Shown here: piece after piece, positions 1-7,810 of the stretch | How the letters are laid out: each line of letters begins with the position of its first letter | How positions within the stretch are numbered: the stretch's first letter is position 1 | Assembly: GCF_000250675.2 (NCBI RefSeq) | Contig: NC_018681.1 | Span: 4,278,001 to 4,342,000 of the forward strand | DNA length: 64,000 nucleotides | DNA from: Nocardia brasiliensis ATCC 700358 | Lineage (GTDB): Bacteria > Actinomycetota > Actinomycetes > Mycobacteriales > Mycobacteriaceae | Reading direction: 5' to 3' | Translations under genes and position numbers: made by a program | Notes under the pieces: model-generated | What the model was told of the DNA's origin: nothing | Seen by the model: only the letters and a program-made list of their open reading frames with translations | Databases searched by the model: none

Positions 1-354
1 GTGGGCCCGTTGCCGGTGCGGCAGACGAACATCGGCCGATTCTTCGACCTCTTCCTGGAGATGCCGCTGCACGCCTTCTTCGGCGTGATCATCATGATGG
101 CGACCACGCCGATGATCGAACGGTTCGCGCACCCACCCGCGTCGTGGAACGTGGACCCGATGTCGGACCAGCAGCTCGCCGGTGCCTTGGCCTGGTCCTA
201 TGGCGAACCTGTCGCGTTCCTGATCGTCGTGGTCTTCGCGATCCGCTGGCGGCGTGACGAGGAACGCTCGGCGGCCGCGCGGGAACGCGCGAACCGCAGT
301 GCCGACACCGAGTTGCGCGCCTACAACGACTATCTGGCCCAGCTGCGGAAGTAG
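1..354 (+). CDS. C-terminal part of a CtaG-like cytochrome c oxidase assembly / copper-resistance membrane protein
   Basis: The reading frame is open to the left edge, so this is only the 3' end of a gene; the GTG at base 1 is probably internal. The visible 117 residues contain the phrase MPLHAFFGVIIMM, a second hydrophobic segment (VAFLIVVVFAIRW) and a basic, charged cytosolic tail ending YNDYLAQLRK. In actinobacterial CtaG (caa3-type oxidase assembly) proteins I recall the same 'MPxHAFFG' helix, a short loop, a last helix and an Arg/Glu-rich tail that ends in a similar 'AYNxxLAxL' motif. Such proteins help insert copper during cytochrome c oxidase assembly. The identification rests on this C-terminal pattern only. 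Confidence 0.75.
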   Translation: MGPLPVRQTNIGRFFDLFLEMPLHAFFGVIIMMATTPMIERFAHPPASWNVDPMSDQQLAGALAWSYGEPVAFLIVVVFAIRWRRDEERSAAARERANRSADTELRAYNDYLAQLRK

Positions 355-359
355 GACGG

Positions 360-824
360 CTACTGCGCGGGTAGGGCGTCGAGCACCAGTTCGAGGGCGT
401 GCGTGATCGTCTGGTCGAGCACCGCGGCGGGATCGCCCGCAAAATGCCGGCGCTCGGTCGTGGTCGAATCCTCGGTCGCGACAGCGAACCAGACCGTGCC
501 CGGAGGTTGGTCGTCCTGCGGGTCGGGCCCGCCCGCGCCGGTGACCGCGCAGGCGATCGTCGCGCCGGTCAGCTTGCGTACCGTGCGTGCCATCGACTCG
601 GCCGCGACCTGCGACACCACCGGCCCCTCGGGCACATCGAGCACGCTGTGTTTGACGAAGCGCGAGTAGGCGACCACACCGCCGTGGAACCAGCTGCCCG
701 CGCTGGGGGCCGCGCCCAAGGCGGCGGCGAGTCGACCGGCGGTCAGCGATTCCGCGACCGCGACGGTGCGACCGGTGCGCTGCGCGGCAGCGGCGATCTG
801 CTCGGCGAGGTTACTGATCCCCAT
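360..824 (-). CDS. pncC: CinA C-terminal-domain protein, nicotinamide-nucleotide amidase
   Basis: A 154-residue stand-alone CinA C-terminal domain. It carries the family hallmarks AVAESLTAG near residue 22, the glycine/tyrosine segment GSWFHGGVVAYS, and AVTGAGGPDP, which is close to the usual VTGxAGP motif. The family deamidates nicotinamide mononucleotide to nicotinate mononucleotide in pyridine-nucleotide recycling. The start was placed at the ATG at 822-824 because it is preceded by GAAGAAG and gives the normal family length; the longer open frame upstream adds unrelated sequence. It converges on the CtaG-like gene with only a few bases between the stop codons. Confidence 0.85.
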   Translation of the reverse strand: MGISNLAEQIAAAAQRTGRTVAVAESLTAGRLAAALGAAPSAGSWFHGGVVAYSRFVKHSVLDVPEGPVVSQVAAESMARTVRKLTGATIACAVTGAGGPDPQDDQPPGTVWFAVATEDSTTTERRHFAGDPAAVLDQTITHALELVLDALPAQ

Positions 825-987
825 CGCTTCTTCATACCAGTCGCCCGTGCGGTAGCGGGCGCGCGGCAGGACCGGGGAGTTCGGCGATGTTTGCGCCGCG
901 GTCCTCGGGTATGCGGTGGACAGGCGTCCGTGCGCCGCACCCCGTCCAGGCAGTTCGATTCCCGGCCCGCACAGGAGGACGAAGATC

Positions 988-1599
988 ATGACCGCTCCCA
1001 CCGCCGTCGCGTTGGTCTGCACCTTGCAGAAATCGCCCGCCGCGTCCAGCAGCGAACTCATCGCCCGGCACGCGCTCGACGCGCTGGCGGAGCACGACGT
1101 CAAAGGCGAGATCCTGCGGGTAGTGGATTACGACGTGCATCCCGGTGTGCGTGCCGACGAAGGCTCCGGCGATCAGTGGCCGACGATCCGCGCCCGCATC
1201 GCGGCGGCGGACATCCTGCTGGTCTCGACCCCGACGTGGGTGGGCCACATGTCCTCGGTCGCGCAGCGTGTACTCGAGCGCCTCGACGCGGAACTGTCCG
1301 AAACCGACGATGCTGGACGGCCGTCCATGGTGGGCAAGGTCGCCGTCGCCGCCGTGGTGGGCAACGAGGACGGCGCACACAAGATCGTGGCCGACCTGTT
1401 CCAGGGGCTCAACGACATCGGCTTTTCCATCCCGGCGCAGGGGTGCACGTACTGGAACGGCGAAGCCATGGGCGGCACCGACTATCAGGATCTCGACGCA
1501 GTCCCGGACTCGACCGCTTCGGCCACGAAAGCCATGGCGCGCAACGCCGCCCACCTCGCGCGGGTGCTGAACGCCGAGAACTACCCGGCCTACGAATAG
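988..1599 (+). CDS. Flavodoxin-family / NAD(P)H-dependent FMN reductase-like protein
   Basis: This 203-residue protein has a flavodoxin-like Rossmann pattern: strand AVALVCTLQKSPAASSS (FMN phosphate loop), the segment ILLVSTPTWVGHMSS (the second flavin loop, commonly TPxYxGxxS), and a strand VAVAAVVGNEDGAH. It probably binds FMN and uses NAD(P)H to reduce flavin, quinones or similar acceptors; the substrate cannot be told. The ATG at 988 was chosen because AGGAGGA lies at 973-979. It is followed, about 100 bases on, by the zinc alcohol dehydrogenase on the same strand. Confidence 0.75.
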   Translation: MTAPTAVALVCTLQKSPAASSSELIARHALDALAEHDVKGEILRVVDYDVHPGVRADEGSGDQWPTIRARIAAADILLVSTPTWVGHMSSVAQRVLERLDAELSETDDAGRPSMVGKVAVAAVVGNEDGAHKIVADLFQGLNDIGFSIPAQGCTYWNGEAMGGTDYQDLDAVPDSTASATKAMARNAAHLARVLNAENYPAYE

Positions 1600-1697
1600 G
1601 CCTGCGCTTGTGCCCTGAAGGCGCTGCGACCGTCCAAGTTTCGACGGGAGATCCGGAGTAGCGCTGGTGCGGGCGAGAATTCGATGAAGGAGCAGTG

Positions 1698-2888
1698 ATG
1701 AAAGCAGTGACGTGGCAGGGCAAGCGCAAGGTCGGGGTGGAAGAGGTACCCGACCCGCGGATCGAGCAACCGACCGACGCGATCATCCGGGTGACGTCGT
1801 CCGGGATCTGCGGCTCGGACCTGCACCTCTACGAAGTCCTCGGCGCGTACATGAGTGAGGGAGATGTGCTGGGGCACGAGCCGATCGGCATCGTCGAGGA
1901 AACCGGGGCCGGGGTCACGAACCTGGCGAAAGGCGATCGGGTGGTGGTGCCGTTCCAGATCAGCTGCGGCCACTGCTTCATGTGCGACCAAGGCTTGACC
2001 ACCCAGTGCGAGACCACTCAGGTCCGTGAACGTGGTAGCGGCGCGGCGCTTTTCGGCTATTCGAAGCTGTACGGCCAGGTGCCCGGTGGGCAGGCCGAGT
2101 ATCTGCGGGTGCCGCATGCCGAATTCACCCACGTCAAGGTCCCGACCGGTCCGCCCGACGATCGCTTCCTCTACCTGTCGGATGTGCTGCCGACCGCCTG
2201 GCAGGCGGTCGAGTACGCCGCAATCCCGGAGGGCGGGTCGGTGACCGTGCTCGGGCTCGGGCCGATCGGCGACATGGCCTGCCGGATCGCGGCGCAGCGC
2301 GGATTCCGGGTGATCGGCGTCGACCTGGTGCCGGAGCGCCTGGACCGGGTCGCGCGGCGCGGCATCGAAACCATCGATCTCCAGGTGGCCGGGCGGCACC
2401 TCGCCGATATGGTGCGGGAGAAGACCGCGGGACGCGGCACCGATTCGGTGATCGATGCCGTCGGCATGGAAGCGCACGGCTCGCCGGTCACCTCGATGGC
2501 GCAGAAGGCGGCCGCGCTGCTGCCGGACGCGCTCGCCGAGAAGGTCAACGACACCGCGGGCGTCGATCGGCTGGCGGCTCTGTACAGCGCGATCGACATC
2601 GTGCGCCGCGGCGGGACCATCTCGCTGATCGGCGTGTACGGCGGCATGGTGGATCCACTGCCGATGCGGGTGCTGTTCGACAAGCAGATCCAACTGCGCA
2701 TGGGCCAAGCCAACGTGAAGCGATGGGTGGACGACATTCTCCCGCTGCTGCACGACGCCGACCCCCTTGGCGTTGATTCGTTTGCGACGCACCACCTCCC
2801 GCTGTCCGACGCACCGGACGCCTACGCTCGGTTCCAGCAGAAGTCCGACGGTATGGTGAAGGTCGTACTGACACCCGGCCGAGAGTGA
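1698..2888 (+). CDS. Zinc-dependent alcohol dehydrogenase, formaldehyde-dehydrogenase-like (MDR superfamily)
   Basis: A 396-residue medium-chain dehydrogenase. The catalytic zinc site is visible as GICGSDLH (Cys) and GHEPIGIVEE (His-Glu), and the structural zinc region as CGHCFMCDQGLTTQC (four Cys). The NAD(P) Rossmann motif is VLGLGPIGDMA. An extended insert after the Rossmann fold (region around residues 255-310) is typical of the FdhA / glutathione-independent formaldehyde dehydrogenase-like branch rather than plain ADH. It likely oxidises an alcohol or aldehyde adduct with NAD. The start is ATG 1698, with AAGGAG at 1687-1692; a GTG directly before it is also possible. Confidence 0.85.
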   Translation: MKAVTWQGKRKVGVEEVPDPRIEQPTDAIIRVTSSGICGSDLHLYEVLGAYMSEGDVLGHEPIGIVEETGAGVTNLAKGDRVVVPFQISCGHCFMCDQGLTTQCETTQVRERGSGAALFGYSKLYGQVPGGQAEYLRVPHAEFTHVKVPTGPPDDRFLYLSDVLPTAWQAVEYAAIPEGGSVTVLGLGPIGDMACRIAAQRGFRVIGVDLVPERLDRVARRGIETIDLQVAGRHLADMVREKTAGRGTDSVIDAVGMEAHGSPVTSMAQKAAALLPDALAEKVNDTAGVDRLAALYSAIDIVRRGGTISLIGVYGGMVDPLPMRVLFDKQIQLRMGQANVKRWVDDILPLLHDADPLGVDSFATHHLPLSDAPDAYARFQQKSDGMVKVVLTPGRE

Positions 2889-2957
2889 GCGCGCGAGGAG
2901 GGGTGAGGCCGCGGACCGGGCCGCCGCCGACCCGGACTCGTTCCGTCCGCTCGTGCG

Positions 2958-4328
2958 TCAGCGCGTACCGCCCGCTCGCTCGCAGCGTGCGATCAGTGCC
3001 GGCAGACTCCATCGGCGCCAGATCAGCTCGAGTGCCCGGGCCAGCAGGGCGCTCGGCAGCGGGAATGCGGTGTCGAACCAGATCCGGTAGTCGAGTTCGG
3101 TGCCCCCGCGGACCGCGGTCAGCTCGATCCGGCCGTGGTGCCCGCGGATGGGGCCGCGGACGGTGCGGTACTCGATCAGCCGAGGTGGTTGGTGCGTAAC
3201 GATTTCCTCGCGGATCGGCCAGAGCCCGGCGACTCGTTGCGCGCGGACCGCGCTTAACCCGTCCCGATCGCCGCACCCGTCGCGGACCCGTCGCTGGGTG
3301 GCGGGCCACAGCGCGGCCCACTCCCGGGTGAGGATCTCGAAAACCCGCTCCGGGCTTGCGGGCAAGGTACCCGTGTAGTGCATTCGGAGTCGCCGGGACA
3401 CCGAATGCGTACTGCGCGGCTCCGGAAGGTGTTGTGCGACATGCGAGGAGATCCAGTCGATGACGAACGGGAACACGTCTCGTGTCGCGTCCGGGGCGAG
3501 TAGTGCGGAGTCGTGGGTGTGATCGCGACGGAATCCGTTGCGGCGCGCCAGCAGTTGTACCCGGTGCTCGGAACCGCCCAGCGCCGCGGCGAAGCGCGCG
3601 CATCGACCGGGTGGTGCGACGATATCGCGGGGGCCGGCCAAGGCCAGTACGGGCACCGCGTTGTCGCCGGTTACAGCATGTTCGGTGAACAGCGTGCGGT
3701 CTCGATCCGCTGCGCCCCAGGCGATCGCGTCCTGGAGCGCGGCGACCGGCTCGTCTTCCGGGCCGAGGCGCAGCAGCCGGGACGGGAAAGTGCCGCGCCA
3801 CCGCGGAGCGCATGTCCAGCGTGCGATCACCCGGTTGGCCAGCAGCGGGATGTCGGCCGCGGAGTTGAACAACACGAGACAGGCCGGCGGTGTCGCGCGC
3901 AGTGTCGTCGCGACGGCGCGCATGAGCGCCACGCCGCCGAACGAATGCGCGATCCAGCAGGCGGGGCCGGGCGCCGTCTGCGCGATGATGCGTTGCGCCG
4001 CAGGGAGATCGAAACGAACTGTCTCCGACCAGCCCGCCCGCGCGCCGGGTGCGGTCGCGACGCCGCCGGTGCCGCGGCGTTCGACGATCCACACATCGAA
4101 TCCGGTATCGGCGAGCGCGGCGGCGAATCCGCCGCCGGGCCGGAGGTAGCAGCGTCGGTTGTCGAACATGCCGGGTATCAGCACCGCCGGTGTGCCGAGT
4201 CCGGCCCCGACCCGCGTCAAGCGGAACCTGCCGCCGTCCGCGGCGGTCACCACCTGGACTCGGATTCGGCGCGCGGTGGTCGAACGCGCTGATCTGGCCA
4301 CCGTGGCACCTCCGGTTGAACTGGGCAT
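2958..4328 (-). CDS. Alpha/beta hydrolase fused to a C-terminal SRPBCC (polyketide-cyclase-like) domain
   Basis: A 456-residue protein with two parts. Residues about 20-300 are an alpha/beta hydrolase: oxyanion segment VLIPGMFDNR, nucleophile elbow AHSFGG (Ser), an acid in GPRDIVAPP, and a late His in RDHTHDSALL. Residues about 315-456 read as an SRPBCC/START-like ligand-binding domain (HYTGTLPASPERVFEIL, then alternating strands and a long C-terminal helix). Substrate is unknown; hydrolases of this kind act on esters or amides. The start ATG at 4326-4328 precedes the first recognisable hydrolase sequence; the upstream frame looks non-coding. The fusion of these two folds is uncommon. Confidence 0.7.
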   Translation of the reverse strand: MPSSTGGATVARSARSTTARRIRVQVVTAADGGRFRLTRVGAGLGTPAVLIPGMFDNRRCYLRPGGGFAAALADTGFDVWIVERRGTGGVATAPGARAGWSETVRFDLPAAQRIIAQTAPGPACWIAHSFGGVALMRAVATTLRATPPACLVLFNSAADIPLLANRVIARWTCAPRWRGTFPSRLLRLGPEDEPVAALQDAIAWGAADRDRTLFTEHAVTGDNAVPVLALAGPRDIVAPPGRCARFAAALGGSEHRVQLLARRNGFRRDHTHDSALLAPDATRDVFPFVIDWISSHVAQHLPEPRSTHSVSRRLRMHYTGTLPASPERVFEILTREWAALWPATQRRVRDGCGDRDGLSAVRAQRVAGLWPIREEIVTHQPPRLIEYRTVRGPIRGHHGRIELTAVRGGTELDYRIWFDTAFPLPSALLARALELIWRRWSLPALIARCERAGGTR

Positions 4329-4630
4329 GCGTCCAGTTGTGATCGTGCCACCGGCCGCCGCGCGGGCGGGCGCTCCCGGTGAGAATTGCGAACCTTCACA
4401 ACGGCGTGGCGCCTCTTGTTGTGCGCCGGTACCGAAGCGGACGCCGGTCGAAGAGCAGGGGGGAATGGCGCTGCCTGCCGGGGTGGAGTACGTTTCAAGG
4501 AGGTTCAGACACGAGCCGACGGTAGTCCCCGCCTCGAGACGGCTCCCTCGGCGTCGCCGCACTCGGCCCGGCCTATCACCGAAACATGCTGGGCGATATG
4601 TCCGTTCGGCGGTGAACCGGAGCGTTGAGC

Positions 4631-5062
4631 ATGACCAATCAACTAAGTCCGCGCCAACCCCGCATGTCTCGTCGACTGTTGTCGCATCCGCAGCATTCGA
4701 GAACGCGCGATTACGCCCGCGGCCAGTTGCGCATCCGGGTGGACGCCCTGCCCGGCGTCCGGGTGCTGGCCGTCATCGGCGAACTCGACCTCGCCACCGC
4801 GCCCCTGCTACACCAGGTCGTGCGCGCCGGTGAGCACTTCCCCGCGACGGTGGTGGACACCAGCCGGATCGCCTTCCTCGGCTTCGCCGGGGTGGACGTG
4901 CTCATCCTCGCCGCCGAACGAGCCGAGGACGGCGACCGGAAATTCGCCGCGGTCGTGTCGTCACGGCCCACGCAGCGGGCGTTCGACCTGTCCGGTGCCG
5001 CCGCCTGGATCAGGTGCTATCCCCGCTTGGGCAGCGCGCTGGACGCGGTCTCGGAAAGCTGA
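4631..5062 (+). CDS. STAS-domain protein (anti-sigma-factor-antagonist-like) lacking the phosphoserine
   Basis: A 143-residue protein. Residues about 33-140 form a STAS domain: strands VRVLAVIGELDLATAPLL and ATVVDTSRIAFLGFAGVDVLI. In SpoIIAA/RsbV the loop reads F-x-D-S-S-G and the second Ser is phosphorylated by the partner anti-sigma kinase. Here the loop reads F-L-G-F-A-G (residues 82-87), so both serines are gone. A basic 30-residue N-terminal tail precedes the domain. No anti-sigma kinase (RsbW-like) gene lies next to it. It may be a constitutively active antagonist or have another binding role. The next gene begins 33 bases downstream. Confidence 0.8.
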   Translation: MTNQLSPRQPRMSRRLLSHPQHSRTRDYARGQLRIRVDALPGVRVLAVIGELDLATAPLLHQVVRAGEHFPATVVDTSRIAFLGFAGVDVLILAAERAEDGDRKFAAVVSSRPTQRAFDLSGAAAWIRCYPRLGSALDAVSES

Positions 5063-5095
5063 GCAAGCGGCGGGCCCGGAACGCCGCGGTGGTGC

Positions 5096-6586
5096 ATGAT
5101 CCGCGTGCTGCGGGGTAGCCGACAGGGGATGGACCAACTACGAGCACCGATTCTGGACGCACTGGACGACTACCGGCGGCGTGGCCGGTACGGCTTCACA
5201 CCGCCCGGCCATCGACAGGGGCGCGGCATCGACGACCGGGTACTGCAGATACTCGGCGACGCTTTCCGCAGCGATGTGCTCGCCTCCGGCGGGCTCGATG
5301 ATCGGCGCGCCCGCGGCGAGTACCTGTCGGACGCCGAAGATCTGATGGCCGACGCCGTCGGCGCCGAGATGGCGTTCTTCTCCACCTGCGGCAGTTCGCT
5401 GTCGGTGAAGGCCGCGATGCTCGCCGTGGCCGGCGGTGGCGACGGCGGGCTGATCCTCGGGCGGGACAGCCACAAATCCATTGTCGCCGGACTGATCTTC
5501 GCCGGCCTGCTGCCGCGGTGGGTGACCCCGCGCTGGGACGCCGAACGGCATTTCTCCCATCCGCCCTCGGTCGAGCAGATCGAGGACGCGTGGCAGCGGC
5601 ACCCGGACGCCTCCGGTGCGCTGATAGTCAGTCCGAGCCCGTACGGGACCTGCGCGGATATCGCCGGGATCGCCGAAGTGTGCCACCGTCGCGGCAAGCC
5701 GCTCATCGTCGACGAGGCGTGGGGGGCGCATCTGCCCTTCCACGAGGAGCTGCCGACCTGGGCGATGGACGCGGGCGCCGACGTCTGCGTGGTGAGCGTG
5801 CACAAGATGGGCGCCGGATTCGAGCAGGGTTCGGTCTTTCACGTCCAAGGCGACCTGATCGACCGGGCGCGCCTGAGCGCTTGCGCGGACCTGTTGATGA
5901 CCACCAGCCCGAACGTCCTGATCTACGCCGCGATCGACGGTTGGCGCCGGCAGATGGTGCAGCACGGTCACCGGTTGCTCGACGACGCGCTGCGCCTGTC
6001 GGATCGGCTGCGCACCGAGCTGGCGCGGATACCGGGCATCCAGGTGATGGAGAAGGAGCTGCTCGGTGTCGAAGCCTCGCACGACCTGGATCGCATGCAG
6101 GTGCTGATGGATGTATCCGATACCGGGGCAACAGGTTACGAGGTCGCCGACTGGTTGCGCGCGGAGCGGCACGTCGATGTGGGGCTCAGCGACCATCGGC
6201 GCGTCCTGGCCACACTGTCCTTCGCCGACGACGACGATACCGCCGACCGTCTCGTCGCGGCGCTCACCGCATGGCGGGAACAGGTGAAAGATCCTGCGCC
6301 GCATCATATCCGGCTGCCGTCCCCGGACGAACTGGAGCTGGAGACCGTGATGTTGCCGCGGGATGCCTTCTTCGGTCAGGTGCAGGCGGTGCCGCTGACG
6401 CAGGCGCCCGGACGCATCGCGGCCGAGCAGGTCACGCCGTACCCGCCGGGTATCCCGGTCATCGTCCCCGGCGAGCGGATCGACGAGGCGGTCGTCGAAT
6501 ACCTGCGCACGGGGCTGGATTCCGGGATGAACGTGCCCGATCCCGCCGATCCCGAACTGCACACCATCCGCGTGGTCGCCGAGTGA
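5096..6586 (+). CDS. Orn/Lys/Arg decarboxylase family protein (PLP, fold type I)
   Basis: A 496-residue PLP enzyme of the biosynthetic, SpeA/Cad-like short class without the N-terminal receiver-like wing domain. Visible motifs: FTPPGHRQGRG near the N-terminus (family: PGHxxG), STCGSSLSVKAAML (PLP-phosphate binding region), VDEAWGAHLPF (Asp contacting the pyridine nitrogen) and VSVHKMGAGFEQGSV, where K237 should form the Schiff base. It probably decarboxylates a basic amino acid to a polyamine precursor; which one cannot be read from the sequence. The ribosome-binding site before ATG 5096 is weak, and the internal ATG at 5129 is a possible alternative start. Confidence 0.85.
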   Translation: MIRVLRGSRQGMDQLRAPILDALDDYRRRGRYGFTPPGHRQGRGIDDRVLQILGDAFRSDVLASGGLDDRRARGEYLSDAEDLMADAVGAEMAFFSTCGSSLSVKAAMLAVAGGGDGGLILGRDSHKSIVAGLIFAGLLPRWVTPRWDAERHFSHPPSVEQIEDAWQRHPDASGALIVSPSPYGTCADIAGIAEVCHRRGKPLIVDEAWGAHLPFHEELPTWAMDAGADVCVVSVHKMGAGFEQGSVFHVQGDLIDRARLSACADLLMTTSPNVLIYAAIDGWRRQMVQHGHRLLDDALRLSDRLRTELARIPGIQVMEKELLGVEASHDLDRMQVLMDVSDTGATGYEVADWLRAERHVDVGLSDHRRVLATLSFADDDDTADRLVAALTAWREQVKDPAPHHIRLPSPDELELETVMLPRDAFFGQVQAVPLTQAPGRIAAEQVTPYPPGIPVIVPGERIDEAVVEYLRTGLDSGMNVPDPADPELHTIRVVAE

Positions 6587-6598
6587 ACGGGAGTCGTT

Positions 6599-7237
6599 GT
6601 GCCCGGTCGTGATTCGCCGCCAGGGGCCGCCGAGTTCGTGCCGGGCGGGCGTCTCTCGCTGCGAACCCTGCGGGCGGCCGCGCAAGGGTGCCACGGCTGC
6701 GATCTGTACCGGGATGCCACCCAGACGGTGTTCGGCGAGGGACCGGCCGCGGCCGCCGTCGTGATGGTGGGCGAGCAGCCCGGCGATCAGGAGGACGTGC
6801 AGGGGCATCCCTTCGTCGGACCCGCGGGCGGTCTCCTGGACCGCGCGCTGGCCGAGGCGGGCATACCGCGCGACCAGGTCTATCTCACCAACGCGGTGAA
6901 GCATTTCAAGTTCACCGAACGCGGCAAGCGGCGGATTCACAAGCAGCCCGGTCGCACCGAGATCGTCGCGTGCTCCGCGTGGCTGAGTGCGGAGCTGTCC
7001 CTGGTGCACCCGAAGCTGGTGGTGGGCTTGGGCGCGATCGCCGCCAAAGCGTTGCTGGGCAACACTTTCAAGGTCAGTGAGCGCCGTGGCGAGGTGATCG
7101 CGCACGGCGACTACGACGTGATCACCACCGTGCATCCCGCCGCGGTGCTGCGTGCGCCAGACCGGACCGCGGCCTACCAGGCGTTCGTCGACGATCTCGG
7201 AATCATCGCCAGGAAAGCCGGTTTCCGGCCCGGCTGA
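6599..7237 (+). CDS. udgX: UdgX-type uracil-DNA glycosylase
   Basis: A 212-residue Fe-S uracil-DNA glycosylase. Motif A GEQPGDQED and PFVGPAGGLLDRAL match family-4-like UDGs, and NAVKHFKF follows. The decisive mark is the loop KRRIH (residues 110-114), specific to UdgX, whose His attacks the sugar C1' and leaves the protein covalently attached to the uracil-excised DNA. Cluster ligands are probably C31, C34 and C125, with H102 in the place of the fourth Cys. The terminal motif TVHPAAVLR is also present. The gene starts with GTG 12 bases after the decarboxylase stop and stands near an HhH glycosylase-like gene and a topoisomerase IB, suggesting a DNA-repair neighbourhood. Confidence 0.93.
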   Translation: MPGRDSPPGAAEFVPGGRLSLRTLRAAAQGCHGCDLYRDATQTVFGEGPAAAAVVMVGEQPGDQEDVQGHPFVGPAGGLLDRALAEAGIPRDQVYLTNAVKHFKFTERGKRRIHKQPGRTEIVACSAWLSAELSLVHPKLVVGLGAIAAKALLGNTFKVSERRGEVIAHGDYDVITTVHPAAVLRAPDRTAAYQAFVDDLGIIARKAGFRPG

Positions 7238-7315
7238 GCCTGTTTCTGCTCCGGTTGCCCGGGTATGCCGCCCCTGACCGAGTCGCGCAACGCGACAGCA
7301 ACGAAAGGGGTTCAC

Positions 7316-7777
7316 ATGAGCACGTTGGCCGCCACCGTGGATGTCGAGGTACCGGTCCGCACCGCCTACAACCAGTGGACGCAATTCGAGTCGTTCCCCG
7401 AGTTCATGGAGGGTGTGGAGGCGGTGCAGCAGCTCGACGACCGGCACACCCACTGGCGTATCCACGTCGGGCCCTCGACCCGCGAATTCGATGCCACCAT
7501 CACCGAGCAGCACCCGGACGAACGGGTGGCGTGGAAGTCCGATTCCGGCCCCCAGCACGCGGGGGTGATCACCTTCCACCGGCTCGATGACACGCACACC
7601 AGGATCACCGCGCAGATGGACGTCGATCCGGACGGCTTCGTGGAGACCGTCGCCGACCGTCTCGGCGTGCTGAAGCACCGGGTGAACGGCGATATGCAGC
7701 GGTTCAAGGAGTTCATCGAGAGCAGGCAGCACGAGACCGGCGCGTGGCGCGGGGATATCGAGCGTCCTGACGCCTGA
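7316..7777 (+). CDS. SRPBCC-family protein (polyketide cyclase/dehydrase-like)
   Basis: A 153-residue single-domain protein. It opens with VDVEVPVRTAYNQWTQFESFPEFMEGV, the standard beginning of the 'cyclase/dehydrase' SRPBCC fold, continues with alternating strands (VAWKSDSGPQHAGVITFHRL) and ends with a long amphipathic helix. Proteins of this type bind hydrophobic ligands; no catalytic residues can be assigned. In actinobacteria it is often found with general stress genes. ATG 7316 is preceded by GAAAGGGG. No operon partner is obvious, although the NDH-2-like gene follows on the same strand after 33 bases. Confidence 0.8.
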   Translation: MSTLAATVDVEVPVRTAYNQWTQFESFPEFMEGVEAVQQLDDRHTHWRIHVGPSTREFDATITEQHPDERVAWKSDSGPQHAGVITFHRLDDTHTRITAQMDVDPDGFVETVADRLGVLKHRVNGDMQRFKEFIESRQHETGAWRGDIERPDA

Positions 7778-7810
7778 TCGCCGTCCGAGGCCCGACCAGA
7801 GACAGAGGAG

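Noticed and set aside
5138..7732. Long minus-strand open frame (864 codons) opposite the decarboxylase, UdgX and SRPBCC genes
   Set aside because: It lies antisense to three genes with clear family motifs; long spurious frames are normal at this GC content and no domain is visible in it.
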